DNA of 64,000 nt, taken from Halarchaeum rubridurum. Lineage in GTDB: Archaea; Halobacteriota; Halobacteria; Halobacteriales; Halobacteriaceae. Within the stretch, counting starts at the first letter, position 1. Every line of letters starts with the position of its first letter. The notes beneath the pieces were generated by a model. It did not search any database. It was not told the DNA's origin and saw only the letters and a program-made list of their open reading frames with translations. The stretch lies in assembly GCF_014647115.1 (NCBI RefSeq), contig NZ_BMOO01000004.1, positions 1 to 64,000 of the forward strand. The letters run 5' to 3'. Shown one piece after another: positions 42,400-50,692 of this stretch. The translations under genes were made by a program, and so were the position numbers.

Positions 42400-42693
42400 T
42401 CACTCAGCCCAGATTACCTCTGGAGCCAGTATGAGGAGGCCGAGAAAGACGATGAGGACACCGAGGCCAACTATTCGAAGCACTCCTGCTGAACGCTGTC
42501 GGGTCGGCGGAAGAGATTCGGCTATCCCGGTGAACGCGAACGCGATACCCAAAAAGAGCATATTGTGAGGGCCGTCGAGCACAATGGCGAAATACGCCCA
42601 GCAGAGGAGGCAAATGACGGAGAAGAGTGAGAAGAGGAGCCCCTTCCGCCGTCCATCTGGCTCACGAAACAATATCCGGCGAACTGTGTTCAC
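42400..42693 (-). CDS. Small low-GC membrane protein, unknown function
   Basis: 97 residues from a GTG at 42693; a TTG at 42717 would add eight residues. An AT-rich CAATTTACTT at about 42718-42727 lies at TATA distance from the GTG. Three membrane helices are predicted (LFSLFSVICLLCWAYFAIV, MLFLGIAFAFTGIAES, VGLGVLIVFLGLLILA). A basic stretch (REPDGRRKG) precedes the first. Codon use is more AT-rich than the neighbours. Palindromic elements of both families flank the gene. No family recognised. Confidence 0.62.
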   Translation of the reverse strand: MNTVRRILFREPDGRRKGLLFSLFSVICLLCWAYFAIVLDGPHNMLFLGIAFAFTGIAESLPPTRQRSAGVLRIVGLGVLIVFLGLLILAPEVIWAE

Positions 42694-42824
42694 ACGTACT
42701 AACAGATGTTTGACCAAGTAAATTGTTCGACTGTATCTAACATAGTCGGGGCGGTCTGCGGTCTATCGTACTCGCGCCGGTCGGCGCGAGTTTCGACGCG
42801 AATCTCCGATTCGTGCTTTTTTCA

Positions 42825-42896
42825 CCCGTGTTTTTGCGGGGAGGGGTCCCCACAGCGAGCGAAGCGAGCGAGGAAACCCGACCCGGAAAAACAGGG
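42825..42896. repeat. Palindromic dispersed element, family 2, copy 2
   Basis: CCCGTGTTTTTGCGGGG at the left end pairs with CCCGGAAAAACAGGG at the right end (42882-42896). The interior has a GCGAGC-GAAGCGAGCG palindrome. The copy at 2566-2622 has matching ends. It finishes two bases before the DUF371 stop codon. Confidence 0.55.
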
Positions 42897-42898
42897 TT

Positions 42899-43315
42899 CT
42901 ACTCGACGGTGAGGGTGAACGTCGCCTCGGCGCCGTCGGCGAGGGCGGCGACGAGGGCGTCGTCGAACCCGTCGGCGGCGTATTCGGCGTCGAGCATGAC
43001 TGTCCGGTCGTCGACGTAGTCGCTCGTGCGCCCGACCATGGAGCGCTCGCTCGCGTAGGTGAGGGCGGGGTCGCCGCGACCTTCGACGGAGACCTCGTGG
43101 CCGTGGGCTTCGAGCGTCGCGGTGACGGTCGCGTCGGCGTCGCTCACGGCGGCGACGAACGCCTCGTCGAAGTCGGCGGGGGCGCGGTCGGCCTCGACGG
43201 CGAGGATGCAGTCGCCGGCGGGCGTGAGGTAGTCGTCGGTCGTGACTTCGAACGTACTCGCGTGCGCGGCGGTGACGTTCTCGTGCCCGTGCGCGCGGAC
43301 GACCTCGCGGTGCAT
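42899..43315 (-). CDS. DUF371 protein
   Basis: 138 residues. The start MHREVVRAHGHENVTAAHASTFEVT matches DUF371, an archaeal family that opens with a conserved E-V-x-x-x-G-H-x-N-[VI]-x-x-x-H-x-x-T segment. Two similar halves (about 1-70 and 75-138), each ending in a beta-rich stretch, give a near-duplicate shape. The function is unknown; the conserved His/Asn at the start could bind metal or ligand. Confidence 0.83.
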   Translation of the reverse strand: MHREVVRAHGHENVTAAHASTFEVTTDDYLTPAGDCILAVEADRAPADFDEAFVAAVSDADATVTATLEAHGHEVSVEGRGDPALTYASERSMVGRTSDYVDDRTVMLDAEYAADGFDDALVAALADGAEATFTLTVE

Positions 43316-43430
43316 GTCCCGGAGTAGCCCGCGGGGCGTATTTCAGTCCGTCCGTTCGGCCGCGGCGCGGACCGGCGAGGCTGCCACGTACGCGCGGTGT
43401 GCTAGCTGTTTACAACACCTCAGACAGCGG

Positions 43431-43594
43431 AAATTTTAAGTGCGGGAAACCCATACGTGGGAGTACCAGAACGCCGCGGGCGTTCGTCAGCACCGTTCGA
43501 GAATGAACCGACGCTCTCCTTACGACGGGCAACAGGACACCACGAGCGGTCGCCGTGCGCGACGCTCCGGCGGTATGGAACCGAGGATCAAACA
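43431..43594 (+). promoter_or_regulatory. Promoter and leader of the coiled-coil gene
   Basis: AAATTTTAAG (43431-43440) is a strong TATA box in an otherwise GC-rich spacer. Transcription would begin near 43462, leaving about 130 bases of leader. A 32-codon ORF runs from the ATG at 43503 to a TAG at 43600-43602 and overlaps the start of the main gene. The rest of the 43316-43430 gap shows nothing I can name. Confidence 0.42.
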
Positions 43595-44494
43595 ATGGTA
43601 GAGGAAGCAACTCTCGAAGTATCCGACGCGGACGAACTGATCACCGACGAAGAGCTCCAGGAGAAGTCCAAGGGGCAGCTCATCAAGAAGGCGGGTCAGT
43701 TCCGCGACCGACGTAACGAACTCAATCAACTCGCTTCTTCGCGCGCCTCCGACCGCGACGACCTCAACGCCAAGACGCGCGAGAAGGTCGACGAGGCCCA
43801 GGAGCACCGCGAGAAGCGCGACGAGCTCAACGAGCGCGTCCAGGAGCACAAGGAGCAGCGCAACGAGCTGAACGCGAAGGCCAACGAGCTCTTCGACAAG
43901 GTCGACGAGCGCAAGGGCGACCTCGAACTCGACGAGGGCAAGGACCTCGACGAGCTCAAGGAGGACATCGAGCAGCTGGAGTTCAAACAGCAGACCGAGG
44001 TCCTCTCCCCCGAGGACGAGCGCGAGCTCATCGAGAAGATCGAGAACAAGCGCGAGGAGTACCAGAAGCGCAAGGAGACCCTCGAGGACAACGACGACCT
44101 CGAAGACCTCGTCGACGAGGCCGAGGAGGTCCGCGCCGAGGCCTCGAACCACCACGAGAAGGTCACGGAGCTCGCTGACGAGGCTCAGCAGCACCACAAC
44201 CAGATGATCGAGGCCTATCGGGAGGCCGACGATATCCGCGACGAGGCCGACGAGATGCACGAGAGCTTCGTCGAGGCCCAGGAGTCCGCCGACGCCCACC
44301 ACGAGGCCTTCGTCCGCGTCCAGAAGCGCCTGCGCGAACTCGACAAGCAGGAAGAAGAGGAGCGCAAGGACGAGCGCGCCGCGAAGCAGGAGGAGGCCCG
44401 CGAGGAGGCCGAGGAGATTTACGAGCGGTTCAAGGAGGGCGAGACGGTCGACACCGAGGACCTCCGCAAGCTCCAGAAGTCCGGCCTGCTGTAA
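43595..44494 (+). CDS. Archaeal coiled-coil protein (COG1340-like)
   Basis: 299 residues from the ATG at 43595 (MVEEATLEVSDADELITDEE). Nearly the whole chain is a heptad-rich helix dense in Glu, Lys, Arg and Asp (AQEHREKRDELNERVQEHKE, EELIEKIENKREEYQKRK-like segments), with a hinge near EDNDDLEDL. The final 30 residues (KEGETVDTEDLRKLQKSGLL) form a short terminal module. Such proteins are widespread in archaea and unassigned; a scaffold or ring-forming role has been proposed for relatives. Confidence 0.82.
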   Translation: MVEEATLEVSDADELITDEELQEKSKGQLIKKAGQFRDRRNELNQLASSRASDRDDLNAKTREKVDEAQEHREKRDELNERVQEHKEQRNELNAKANELFDKVDERKGDLELDEGKDLDELKEDIEQLEFKQQTEVLSPEDERELIEKIENKREEYQKRKETLEDNDDLEDLVDEAEEVRAEASNHHEKVTELADEAQQHHNQMIEAYREADDIRDEADEMHESFVEAQESADAHHEAFVRVQKRLRELDKQEEEERKDERAAKQEEAREEAEEIYERFKEGETVDTEDLRKLQKSGLL

Positions 44495-44510
44495 GTCCGG
44501 CATCGACGCA

Positions 44511-44537
44511 GTCTTTCCCCGTTTTCTCTTGTTTTCC
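44511..44537 (+). terminator. T-rich terminator after the coiled-coil gene
   Basis: Several T runs (CTTTCC, GTTTTCTC, TTGTTTTCC) follow the stop codon within about 45 bases. T clusters without a required hairpin terminate archaeal RNA polymerase. The remaining bases before 44700 hold no gene. Confidence 0.45.
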
Positions 44538-44699
44538 ACCCGGCGAGTGGCTACCACGCGCCGCGCTACGTGACGGCGGGCCGAGCGTGCCGCGCCACCC
44601 GGTGAGTGGAGCGCGACGCCGTCCGACAACAGGTAACGTGACGACGCGTACGCGACCGTGACCCGTGCGTTTAGGTGACTCGCGCACCCCGAACGCGGT

Positions 44700-45701
44700 A
44701 TGGACACCTTCGGGAAGCGACTGGGGCGGTTCGGGCTCGTCGTCGTCGCCGTGCTCGTCGCGCTCGTCGTCGGCTGGACGGTCTTCGTGCGGGTGCCGGG
44801 CGACGTCGCCGACCTGCTCGGCGTCGTGCTCGTCCTCGCGCTCGGGGTCGCGACCGCGCGGGCGGCGGCTCGAATCGGTCGGCGGTGGCTCGCCGCGTAC
44901 GACGTCGCGGAGGTCGCGGTCGAGGGGCCGATCACCCGCGACGGGAACACGGGCGGGGTGACGGGCGGGGTGGTGACGCCGCCCGCCGACGCCGTCGTCG
45001 AGCAGATAGAGCGGGCGGACGACGACCCGAACGTGGAGGGGCTGCTCGTGGAGCTGAACACCCCGGGGGGCGAAATCGTCCCGAGCGACGACATCCGGCT
45101 CGCCGTGGAGCGCTTCGAGGGGCCCGTGGTCGCCTACGCGACCGACCAGTGCGCGAGCGGCGGCTACTGGATCGCGTCGGCGTGCGACCGGCTGTTCGCC
45201 CGCGAGGGGAGCCTCGTCGGGAGCATCGGCGTCATCGGCTCGACGGTGAACGCGGCGGAGCTCGCCGAGGAGCTCGGCGTCTCCTACGAGCGCTTCGCCG
45301 CGGGGAAGTACAAGGACGCCGGCCAACCCCTCAAGGAGCTCGACGCGGACGACCGCGACTACCTCCAGGGGATCGTCGACGACTACTACGACGACTTCGT
45401 CGAGCGCGTCGCGGAGGGCCGCGGCCTTGACCCCGAGACCGTCCGGGAGACGGAGGCGCGCGTCTTCCTCGGCGGGGAGGCCGAAACGCGCGGCCTCGTC
45501 GACGAGCTCGGGACGGCGCGCGACGCGGAGGAGACGCTCGCGGACGAGCTGGGTCACGAGGTGACGGTGGAGGCGTTCCACGCGTCGCCCGGCCTGTTCC
45601 GACGGCTCCAGGGCGGTGGACGCGCGCTCGCACGGGCCGCGGGGGCGGGCGTCGCGGACGCGCTCGCGGGCGACGACGACGCCGAGTTCCGCCTGCGCTG
45701 A
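44700..45701 (+). CDS. SppA-type signal peptide peptidase (S49)
   Basis: 333 residues. Two N-terminal membrane helices (about 11-31 and 38-56) are followed by an S49 serine protease domain: VEVAVEGPI-type start (VAVEGPITRDGN), GLLVELNTPGGEIVPSDDIRLAVE, the catalytic Ser in DQCASGGYWIASACD, SLVGSIGVI and the catalytic Lys in FAAGKYKDAGQP. It cleaves remnant signal peptides in the membrane. DUF373 follows in the same direction after about 106 bases. Confidence 0.92.
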   Translation: MDTFGKRLGRFGLVVVAVLVALVVGWTVFVRVPGDVADLLGVVLVLALGVATARAAARIGRRWLAAYDVAEVAVEGPITRDGNTGGVTGGVVTPPADAVVEQIERADDDPNVEGLLVELNTPGGEIVPSDDIRLAVERFEGPVVAYATDQCASGGYWIASACDRLFAREGSLVGSIGVIGSTVNAAELAEELGVSYERFAAGKYKDAGQPLKELDADDRDYLQGIVDDYYDDFVERVAEGRGLDPETVRETEARVFLGGEAETRGLVDELGTARDAEETLADELGHEVTVEAFHASPGLFRRLQGGGRALARAAGAGVADALAGDDDAEFRLR

Positions 45702-45807
45702 CGCGCGGTTTCGCGCGTCGAGCGCACGGGGCCGGCGACGCCGAGGGCGCGAGCGGCGCGCGAGTGTGAGTCTTTTTACGCGGCGCGCGCGAGGAACGGA
45801 ACGTTCG

Positions 45808-46935
45808 ATGCGTACGTTGGTCGTGTGTGTCGACCGCGCGGGCGACGTCGCGCGGTCGACGGAAGTGGCGCTGCCGGTCGTCGGCCGGGACGCCGTCGAG
45901 TCCCTGGTCGTCGACCTCGGGTACCGCGACCCGGAGGACTCCACCGTCAACTGCCTCCTGGAGGCGCTGCGCGTCGGCGCGGACGTCGAGGACGGCGGCG
46001 ACGAGGCGGTCGTCGCGGTCGTCTCCGGCGCGGCGGACACCGCGGTCGGGGCGGACCGCGCGCTCGCCGCCCAACTCGACGAACTCGTCGCCGCGCACGA
46101 CCCGGACACCGCGGTGGTCGTCATCGACACCGCGGGCGACGAGGGCGTCGTCCCGCTCGTGGAGAGCCGCGTCCCCGTGGACGCCGTCGACCGCGTCGTC
46201 GTCCGGCAGGCCCGCGACATCGAGAGCACGTACTACCTCCTGAAGCAGTTCCTCGCGGACGAGGAGCTGCGCGAGAGCGTCCTCGTCCCCCTCGGGGTCG
46301 TCCTCCTCGTCTTCCCCGTCCTCCTCACGGTCACGGGGAGCCTCGCGCTCGCCATCGCCTCCATCACGGCCGTCATCGGCGCGTTCCTCCTCTATAAGGG
46401 CCTGAGCGTCGACGAGCGCCTCGGAGCCGTCTCCTCGCAGGCCCGCGAGGCGCTCTACTCGGGGCGCGTCTCCATCGTCACCTACGTCATCGCGGCCGGG
46501 TTGACGCTCGTCGGGGCGTTCGCGGGCGCGCTCGGCGTCTCCGGGCTCGGCGACGCCGGCGCGTTCGTCGCCGCGATGGCGTTCGTCTACCACAGCGTGC
46601 CGTGGCTCGCGCTCGCCGCGCTCGCGGGCGCGACCGGCCGGCTCACCGACGAGTTCATCCGCGAGGAGGGGGTGCGCGCCTCCTACCTCAACCTCCCCTT
46701 CGGCGCGGTCTCGGTCGGCCTCGTCGTTCGGGGGTTCAGCGCGTACTTCGTCGAGCAGGCGGGCGTCATCGCGCCCGTACACACGCCCGCGCTCCCGCTC
46801 GTCGCCGCGAGCGTCCTCTCCCCCGAGGAGCGCCTCACGGCGTACGTGTTGCTCGGCGTCCTCGTCAGTCTCGTCGGCATCCGGGTGTCGAGTCGGCTCA
46901 CCGCCGACGGCCGCGGGCGCGACGAGACGCCGTAG
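45808..46935 (+). CDS. DUF373 integral membrane protein
   Basis: 375 residues from the ATG at 45808. The cytosolic N-terminal domain begins MRTLVVCVDRAGDVARS, typical of DUF373 (COG2237), with GYRDPEDSTVNCLLEALRVG and VVSGAADTAVGADRAL. The segment ARDIESTYYLLKQFLADEELR precedes six or seven membrane helices. The function is unknown; the conserved V-C-V-D-R start and Asp residues suggest nucleotide or metal binding. It may be co-transcribed with the sppA-like gene and with dph6, 43 bases downstream. Confidence 0.88.
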   Translation: MRTLVVCVDRAGDVARSTEVALPVVGRDAVESLVVDLGYRDPEDSTVNCLLEALRVGADVEDGGDEAVVAVVSGAADTAVGADRALAAQLDELVAAHDPDTAVVVIDTAGDEGVVPLVESRVPVDAVDRVVVRQARDIESTYYLLKQFLADEELRESVLVPLGVVLLVFPVLLTVTGSLALAIASITAVIGAFLLYKGLSVDERLGAVSSQAREALYSGRVSIVTYVIAAGLTLVGAFAGALGVSGLGDAGAFVAAMAFVYHSVPWLALAALAGATGRLTDEFIREEGVRASYLNLPFGAVSVGLVVRGFSAYFVEQAGVIAPVHTPALPLVAASVLSPEERLTAYVLLGVLVSLVGIRVSSRLTADGRGRDETP

Positions 46936-46978
46936 GCCGGAGCGCGGGACCTTTAGCCGTCGGGGCGTACGGGAGCGT

Positions 46979-47743
46979 ATGAGCGACGGCGACGCGAACG
47001 GCGGCGACGGGCGGGGGAGCGAGGCGGCCGACGGCGAGTGGGTGGCGCTGTTCTCCGGCGGAAAGGACTCCAGTTGGGCGCTCTACGAGGCCCTGCGAGC
47101 GGGGATGAACGTCACGCACCTGCTCACCGTCCACCCGAGCGAGGACTCCTACATGTACCACGTGCCGGCGACGCGCCTCACGAGCCTCGCCGCCGAGAGC
47201 ATCGGTATCGAGCACGTGAACGTCGAACCCGACGACTTCGACGCGCCGAACGCCGTGGACGCGGGCGCGCAGGGCGACGCCGAGCTCGAACCGCTGGAGC
47301 GCGCGCTGCGCGACCTCGCCGACGACCTGGAGGGAGGGCTCGCGGGCGTCACCGCGGGCGCAATCGAGAGCGAGTTCCAAACCTCGCGCATCGAGGCGAT
47401 GGCCGACCGCCTCGGCTGTGAGGTGTTCGCGCCCCTGTGGGAGGAGGACCCCCGCGAACTCGGCGAGGCGATGCTCGAGGCGGGTTTCGAAATCACGATC
47501 CTCCAAGTCGCCGCGTACGGCCTCGACGAGTCGTGGCTGGGCCGAACGCTCGACCACGACGCGCTCGACGAACTCGACGCGCTCAACGACGAGTACGGCG
47601 TCCATCCGCTCGGCGAGGGCGGGGAGTTCGAGACCTTCGTCACCGACGGCCCACACATGGAGCGCCCCATCGAGCTGGCGTACGACACCGTCTGGGAGGG
47701 GAACCGCGGCCACGTCGAGATTACCGACGCGCGACTCGTCTGA
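46979..47743 (+). CDS. dph6: Diphthine-ammonia ligase
   Basis: 254 residues. After a Gly/Asp-rich N terminus of about 20 residues comes the PP-loop of N-type ATP pyrophosphatases (ALFSGGKDSSWALYEAL). GVTAGAIESEFQTSRIE, LWEEDPRELG, GLDESWLGR and GEGGEFETFVTDGP are diagnostic of Dph6. It catalyses the last step of diphthamide formation on elongation factor 2. Third of a same-strand series with sppA and DUF373. Confidence 0.93.
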   Translation: MSDGDANGGDGRGSEAADGEWVALFSGGKDSSWALYEALRAGMNVTHLLTVHPSEDSYMYHVPATRLTSLAAESIGIEHVNVEPDDFDAPNAVDAGAQGDAELEPLERALRDLADDLEGGLAGVTAGAIESEFQTSRIEAMADRLGCEVFAPLWEEDPRELGEAMLEAGFEITILQVAAYGLDESWLGRTLDHDALDELDALNDEYGVHPLGEGGEFETFVTDGPHMERPIELAYDTVWEGNRGHVEITDARLV

Positions 47744-47827
47744 GCGTTCGACGGCGGTGCGGGGCGGTTCCAGCGGGGACGAGTGAGGCCGGAAACCATT
47801 AACAGCCGGTGCCCCGAGTACGTCCGT

Positions 47828-48895
47828 ATGGGGGACGTCGCGGATTTCGTTCGGGCCGGGGGATCGCTCCGCGAGGAGTCGGAGTTCCTTCGGGTGCTCG
47901 TTGAGAACAGCTCACAGGGGATTCTGACAATCGACACGGACAGCGTCGTGTTGTTCGCCAACCCGGCAATCGAGCGCATCCTCGGCTACACGCCCGAGGA
48001 GTTGGTCGGGAGTTCGAAGATGACGATAATCCCGGAGCGCCTGCGCTCGGCGCACCAGAGCGGGCTGGACGCGTTCGTGGAGACGGGCGAGAAACACATC
48101 GACTGGGACGGGGCCGAGTTCCCGGCGCTCCACAAGGACGGCCACGAGGTTCCCGTCTCCGTGAGTATCCGCACGCACGAGTACGACGGCGAGCAGGTGT
48201 TCACGGGGATGTTCACGGACATCACCGAGCGCAAACACCGGGAGGCGGCGCTCCGCGAGCAGAAGGCCGAACTGGAGGAGTTCGCGGACGTGCTCTCGCA
48301 CGACCTGCGCAACCCGTTGCAGGTGGCGAAGGCACAGCTGGCGCTCGGGCGACACGCGGAGGACGCCGCGGAGCGCGAGGAGTTCTTCGACACCGTCGAC
48401 AAGTCGCTCGACCGGATCGACGCGATAATCGAGGACATGCTGGCGCGCGCCCGCGACGAGGGGGAGGCGCGGACGCCCGACACGCTCCTGTTGCACGCGA
48501 GTGCGCGCGCGGCGTGGGACACGGTGGCGACGCGGAACGCGACGCTGACGCTCCCGGACGGCGCGTGGCAGGTGCGGGCGAGTCGGAGCCGGCTCAGGCA
48601 ACTCTTCGAGAACCTCTTTCGCAACGCGGTGGAGCACGGCGGCGACGACGTCGCGGTCCGCGTCGGTGTTCTCGACGACGGCTCCGGGTTCTACGTCGCC
48701 GACGACGGCCCCGGGTTCGACGACGGCGTGAAGGCGAAGTCGGTGACGGGTGAGGGCCCCGTCGGGGGCCACTACGGCCTCCACATAGTCGGGACGGTCG
48801 CGTCCGAGCACGGGTGGGAGATGCGCCTCGCGGACGCCGTCGGGGGCGGCGCGCGAGTCGAGTTCCACGACGTGACGCTGGTCGAGAAGGAGTGA
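47828..48895 (+). CDS. PAS-domain sensor histidine kinase
   Basis: 355 residues from the ATG at 47828; an ATG-independent longer form is possible but the Met fits a CCATTAACAG box upstream. A PAS domain (about 22-138: ENSSQGILTIDTDSVVLFAN, GYTPEELVGSS) leads to the H-box DVLSHDLRNPLQVAK (phospho-His about residue 160). The HATPase has NLFRNAVEHG (N box), VADDGPGFDD (G1) and GGHYGLHIVGTVASEHGW (G2). No membrane span, so a cytosolic sensor. No response regulator is adjacent. Confidence 0.92.
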   Translation: MGDVADFVRAGGSLREESEFLRVLVENSSQGILTIDTDSVVLFANPAIERILGYTPEELVGSSKMTIIPERLRSAHQSGLDAFVETGEKHIDWDGAEFPALHKDGHEVPVSVSIRTHEYDGEQVFTGMFTDITERKHREAALREQKAELEEFADVLSHDLRNPLQVAKAQLALGRHAEDAAEREEFFDTVDKSLDRIDAIIEDMLARARDEGEARTPDTLLLHASARAAWDTVATRNATLTLPDGAWQVRASRSRLRQLFENLFRNAVEHGGDDVAVRVGVLDDGSGFYVADDGPGFDDGVKAKSVTGEGPVGGHYGLHIVGTVASEHGWEMRLADAVGGGARVEFHDVTLVEKE

Positions 48896-48896
48896 G

Positions 48897-49871
48897 CTAC
48901 TCGCCGTCGTCGTTCGTGATGTGCGTGTGCGCGCCGACGAGCGCGCCCGAGAAGTCGATGTTTTCGAGGCGGGTGTCGCGGTCGATGATGGAGTTGCGGA
49001 CGTCGCACTCGTAGAGGGTGGCGTCCGGGAAGACGACGGCGCGGTCGAGGCTGGAGTCGAAGACCTCCGCGCCGCCCATGACGTGGACGTCGTCGCCGAC
49101 GACGGTGTTCTCGACGGTGGCGTCGTCGTCGACGAGCGAGTCGCCGTCGAGGGTCCACGCGACGGCGTCGAGGTAGGACTCGGGCGTCCCGATGTCGAAC
49201 CACGCGCCCTCGAAGGTGTAGGCGTGGACGCCGGTCCGGGCCTGGAGCCACTGGATGAACCACCCGGGTTCGTCGGGGTTCTCGCCGGCCGCGAGATACT
49301 CGTCGAAGAGCGGCACGACGTCCTCGGGGAAGGCGTAGCAGGCGATGGAGACGAGCGTGCTCTTCGGGTCGTCGGGTTTCTCCTGGAAGTCGACGACCTC
49401 GTCGCCGTCGAGGTCGACGAGCCCGTAGGACTTCGCGCGCTCGTAGCTCCCGACGTCGTAGGCGGCGAGCGTCGGCGTCTCCTTCGACTCGAAGAAGTCG
49501 AGGAAGTCAGCGACGTCGAAGCTGATGAGGTTGTCGCCGGCGATGACGAGCGTGTCGTCCGCGACGTTCTCGCGCTCGAAGAGCTGGGCGAGCGCGCCGA
49601 CGACGCCGAACTTCTCGTCCTCCTCGCTCGTGTCCTCGATGGAGAGCGTCGGCTTCTCGTACGCCGAGTCGGCGAGGTGCTCGCGGAAGTCCTCGGCGAA
49701 GCGCTCGTTCGTCGAGACGTACACCTCGTCGATTCGGTCGTCGGCCTCCAGCTCGCCGAATATCCGGTCGATGACCGTTGAGTCCCCGACGGGGAGGAAC
49801 ATCTTCGGGCGGTTCTTCGTGATGGGCCAGAGCCTCGTCGCGTACCCGCCCGCCAGCACGACGGCTTTCAT
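48897..49871 (-). CDS. Sugar-1-phosphate nucleotidyltransferase
   Basis: 324 residues from the ATG at 49871 (MKAVVLAGGYATRLWPIT). The nucleotide-binding loop and KNRPKMFLPVG lysine are canonical. AGDNLISFDVADFLDFFE gives the metal Asp, and GLVDLDGDEVVDFQEKPDDP and WFDIGTPESYLDA complete the catalytic domain. The C terminus (about 235-324) carries hexapeptide-like turns. It makes an NDP-sugar, probably UDP- or dTDP-glucose; in haloarchaea such genes often serve N-glycosylation. Its stop is one base from the kinase stop. Confidence 0.9.
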   Translation of the reverse strand: MKAVVLAGGYATRLWPITKNRPKMFLPVGDSTVIDRIFGELEADDRIDEVYVSTNERFAEDFREHLADSAYEKPTLSIEDTSEEDEKFGVVGALAQLFERENVADDTLVIAGDNLISFDVADFLDFFESKETPTLAAYDVGSYERAKSYGLVDLDGDEVVDFQEKPDDPKSTLVSIACYAFPEDVVPLFDEYLAAGENPDEPGWFIQWLQARTGVHAYTFEGAWFDIGTPESYLDAVAWTLDGDSLVDDDATVENTVVGDDVHVMGGAEVFDSSLDRAVVFPDATLYECDVRNSIIDRDTRLENIDFSGALVGAHTHITNDDGE

Positions 49872-49964
49872 ACGCGCACCGACCACCGCGCTCGGTAAGT
49901 CCTTTTTGCTCTTCCGGGGTGTACGCACCGCTAGCGCTAAATCGCGAGACGCCCCAGTGGAGGT

Positions 49965-50255
49965 ATGGAGTCACGGACGACGCGAGAGCGCATCGCCGAC
50001 GCGCTCCGCGAGGGCCCGGAGACGCCGAGTTCGCTCGCGGAGGCGTTCGAGGTGACGCCGCACGCGGCGCTCGGGCACGTCGAGCACGTCGCACAGTCCG
50101 TTCGGAGCGCCGCCGACGAGGAGTTGCTCGTACGCCCGCCCGAGTGTCGGGAGTGCGGCTTCTCGGGGTTCGACGACCCGCTGAACCTCCCCTCGCGCTG
50201 TCCGGAGTGCAAACACGAGGGCATCGAGGAACCCGCGTTCGTCGTCGAGGACTAG
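49965..50255 (+). CDS. HTH and zinc-ribbon regulator (COG3357-like)
   Basis: 96 residues. A wHTH (ESRTTRERIADALREGPETP, LAEAFEVTPHAALGHVEHVA) is followed by a zinc ribbon with CRECGFSGF and CPECKHEG. This two-part layout is a known archaeal predicted regulator. Its stop TAG is shared inside the CTAG that also ends the convergent Rieske gene. Confidence 0.8.
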   Translation: MESRTTRERIADALREGPETPSSLAEAFEVTPHAALGHVEHVAQSVRSAADEELLVRPPECRECGFSGFDDPLNLPSRCPECKHEGIEEPAFVVED

Positions 50256-50692
50256 AAGCCGAGGCGCTCGCCGGGGTTCGTCGAGCGCCCGCGGTCGGCG
50301 TCGGCGCCGGTCGCACGCTCGCTCTCGCCGACGCGGACGACGTCGTAGTCGTCGTCGACGAGGTGGACGGCCCCGTCGGCGACCGCGACGTCGGCCGCGT
50401 CGAGCGTCGCGCCCTCGGGCGGCCCGAAGTCGCAGTAGCCGCTGTCGCAGTCGAAGGTCGCGCCGTGTTTCTTGCAGACGAGTTCGTCGTTCCGGACCGT
50501 CGCGCCGTCGCCCGCGTCGAAGCGGACGTCCGTCCAGTGGGGACAGACGTTGCGCCACGCCGCGACATCCCCGCCGCCGACGCGCACGAGGACGAACTCG
50601 ACCTCCTCGCCCGCGGCGTTCCGGAGCGTGACGAGCAGCGTCGACTCGGGCGGGACGTCGTCGAGAGCCGCGAGTCGGGTGCCCGCCGCCAT
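50252..50692 (-). CDS. Rieske [2Fe-2S] protein
   Basis: 146 residues with one Rieske domain. The cluster ligands are CPH (in NVCPHWTDVRFD) and CKKH (in ELVCKKHGATFDCDSG), spaced as in ferredoxin-type Rieske proteins. There is no membrane anchor or signal, so it is a soluble electron carrier or oxygenase-type ferredoxin. The C-terminal tail ERATGADADRGRSTNPGERL is disordered. Its ATG overlaps the upstream gene's stop (TGATG), so it is coupled to the HhH protein. Confidence 0.88.
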   Translation of the reverse strand: MAAGTRLAALDDVPPESTLLVTLRNAAGEEVEFVLVRVGGGDVAAWRNVCPHWTDVRFDAGDGATVRNDELVCKKHGATFDCDSGYCDFGPPEGATLDAADVAVADGAVHLVDDDYDVVRVGESERATGADADRGRSTNPGERLGF

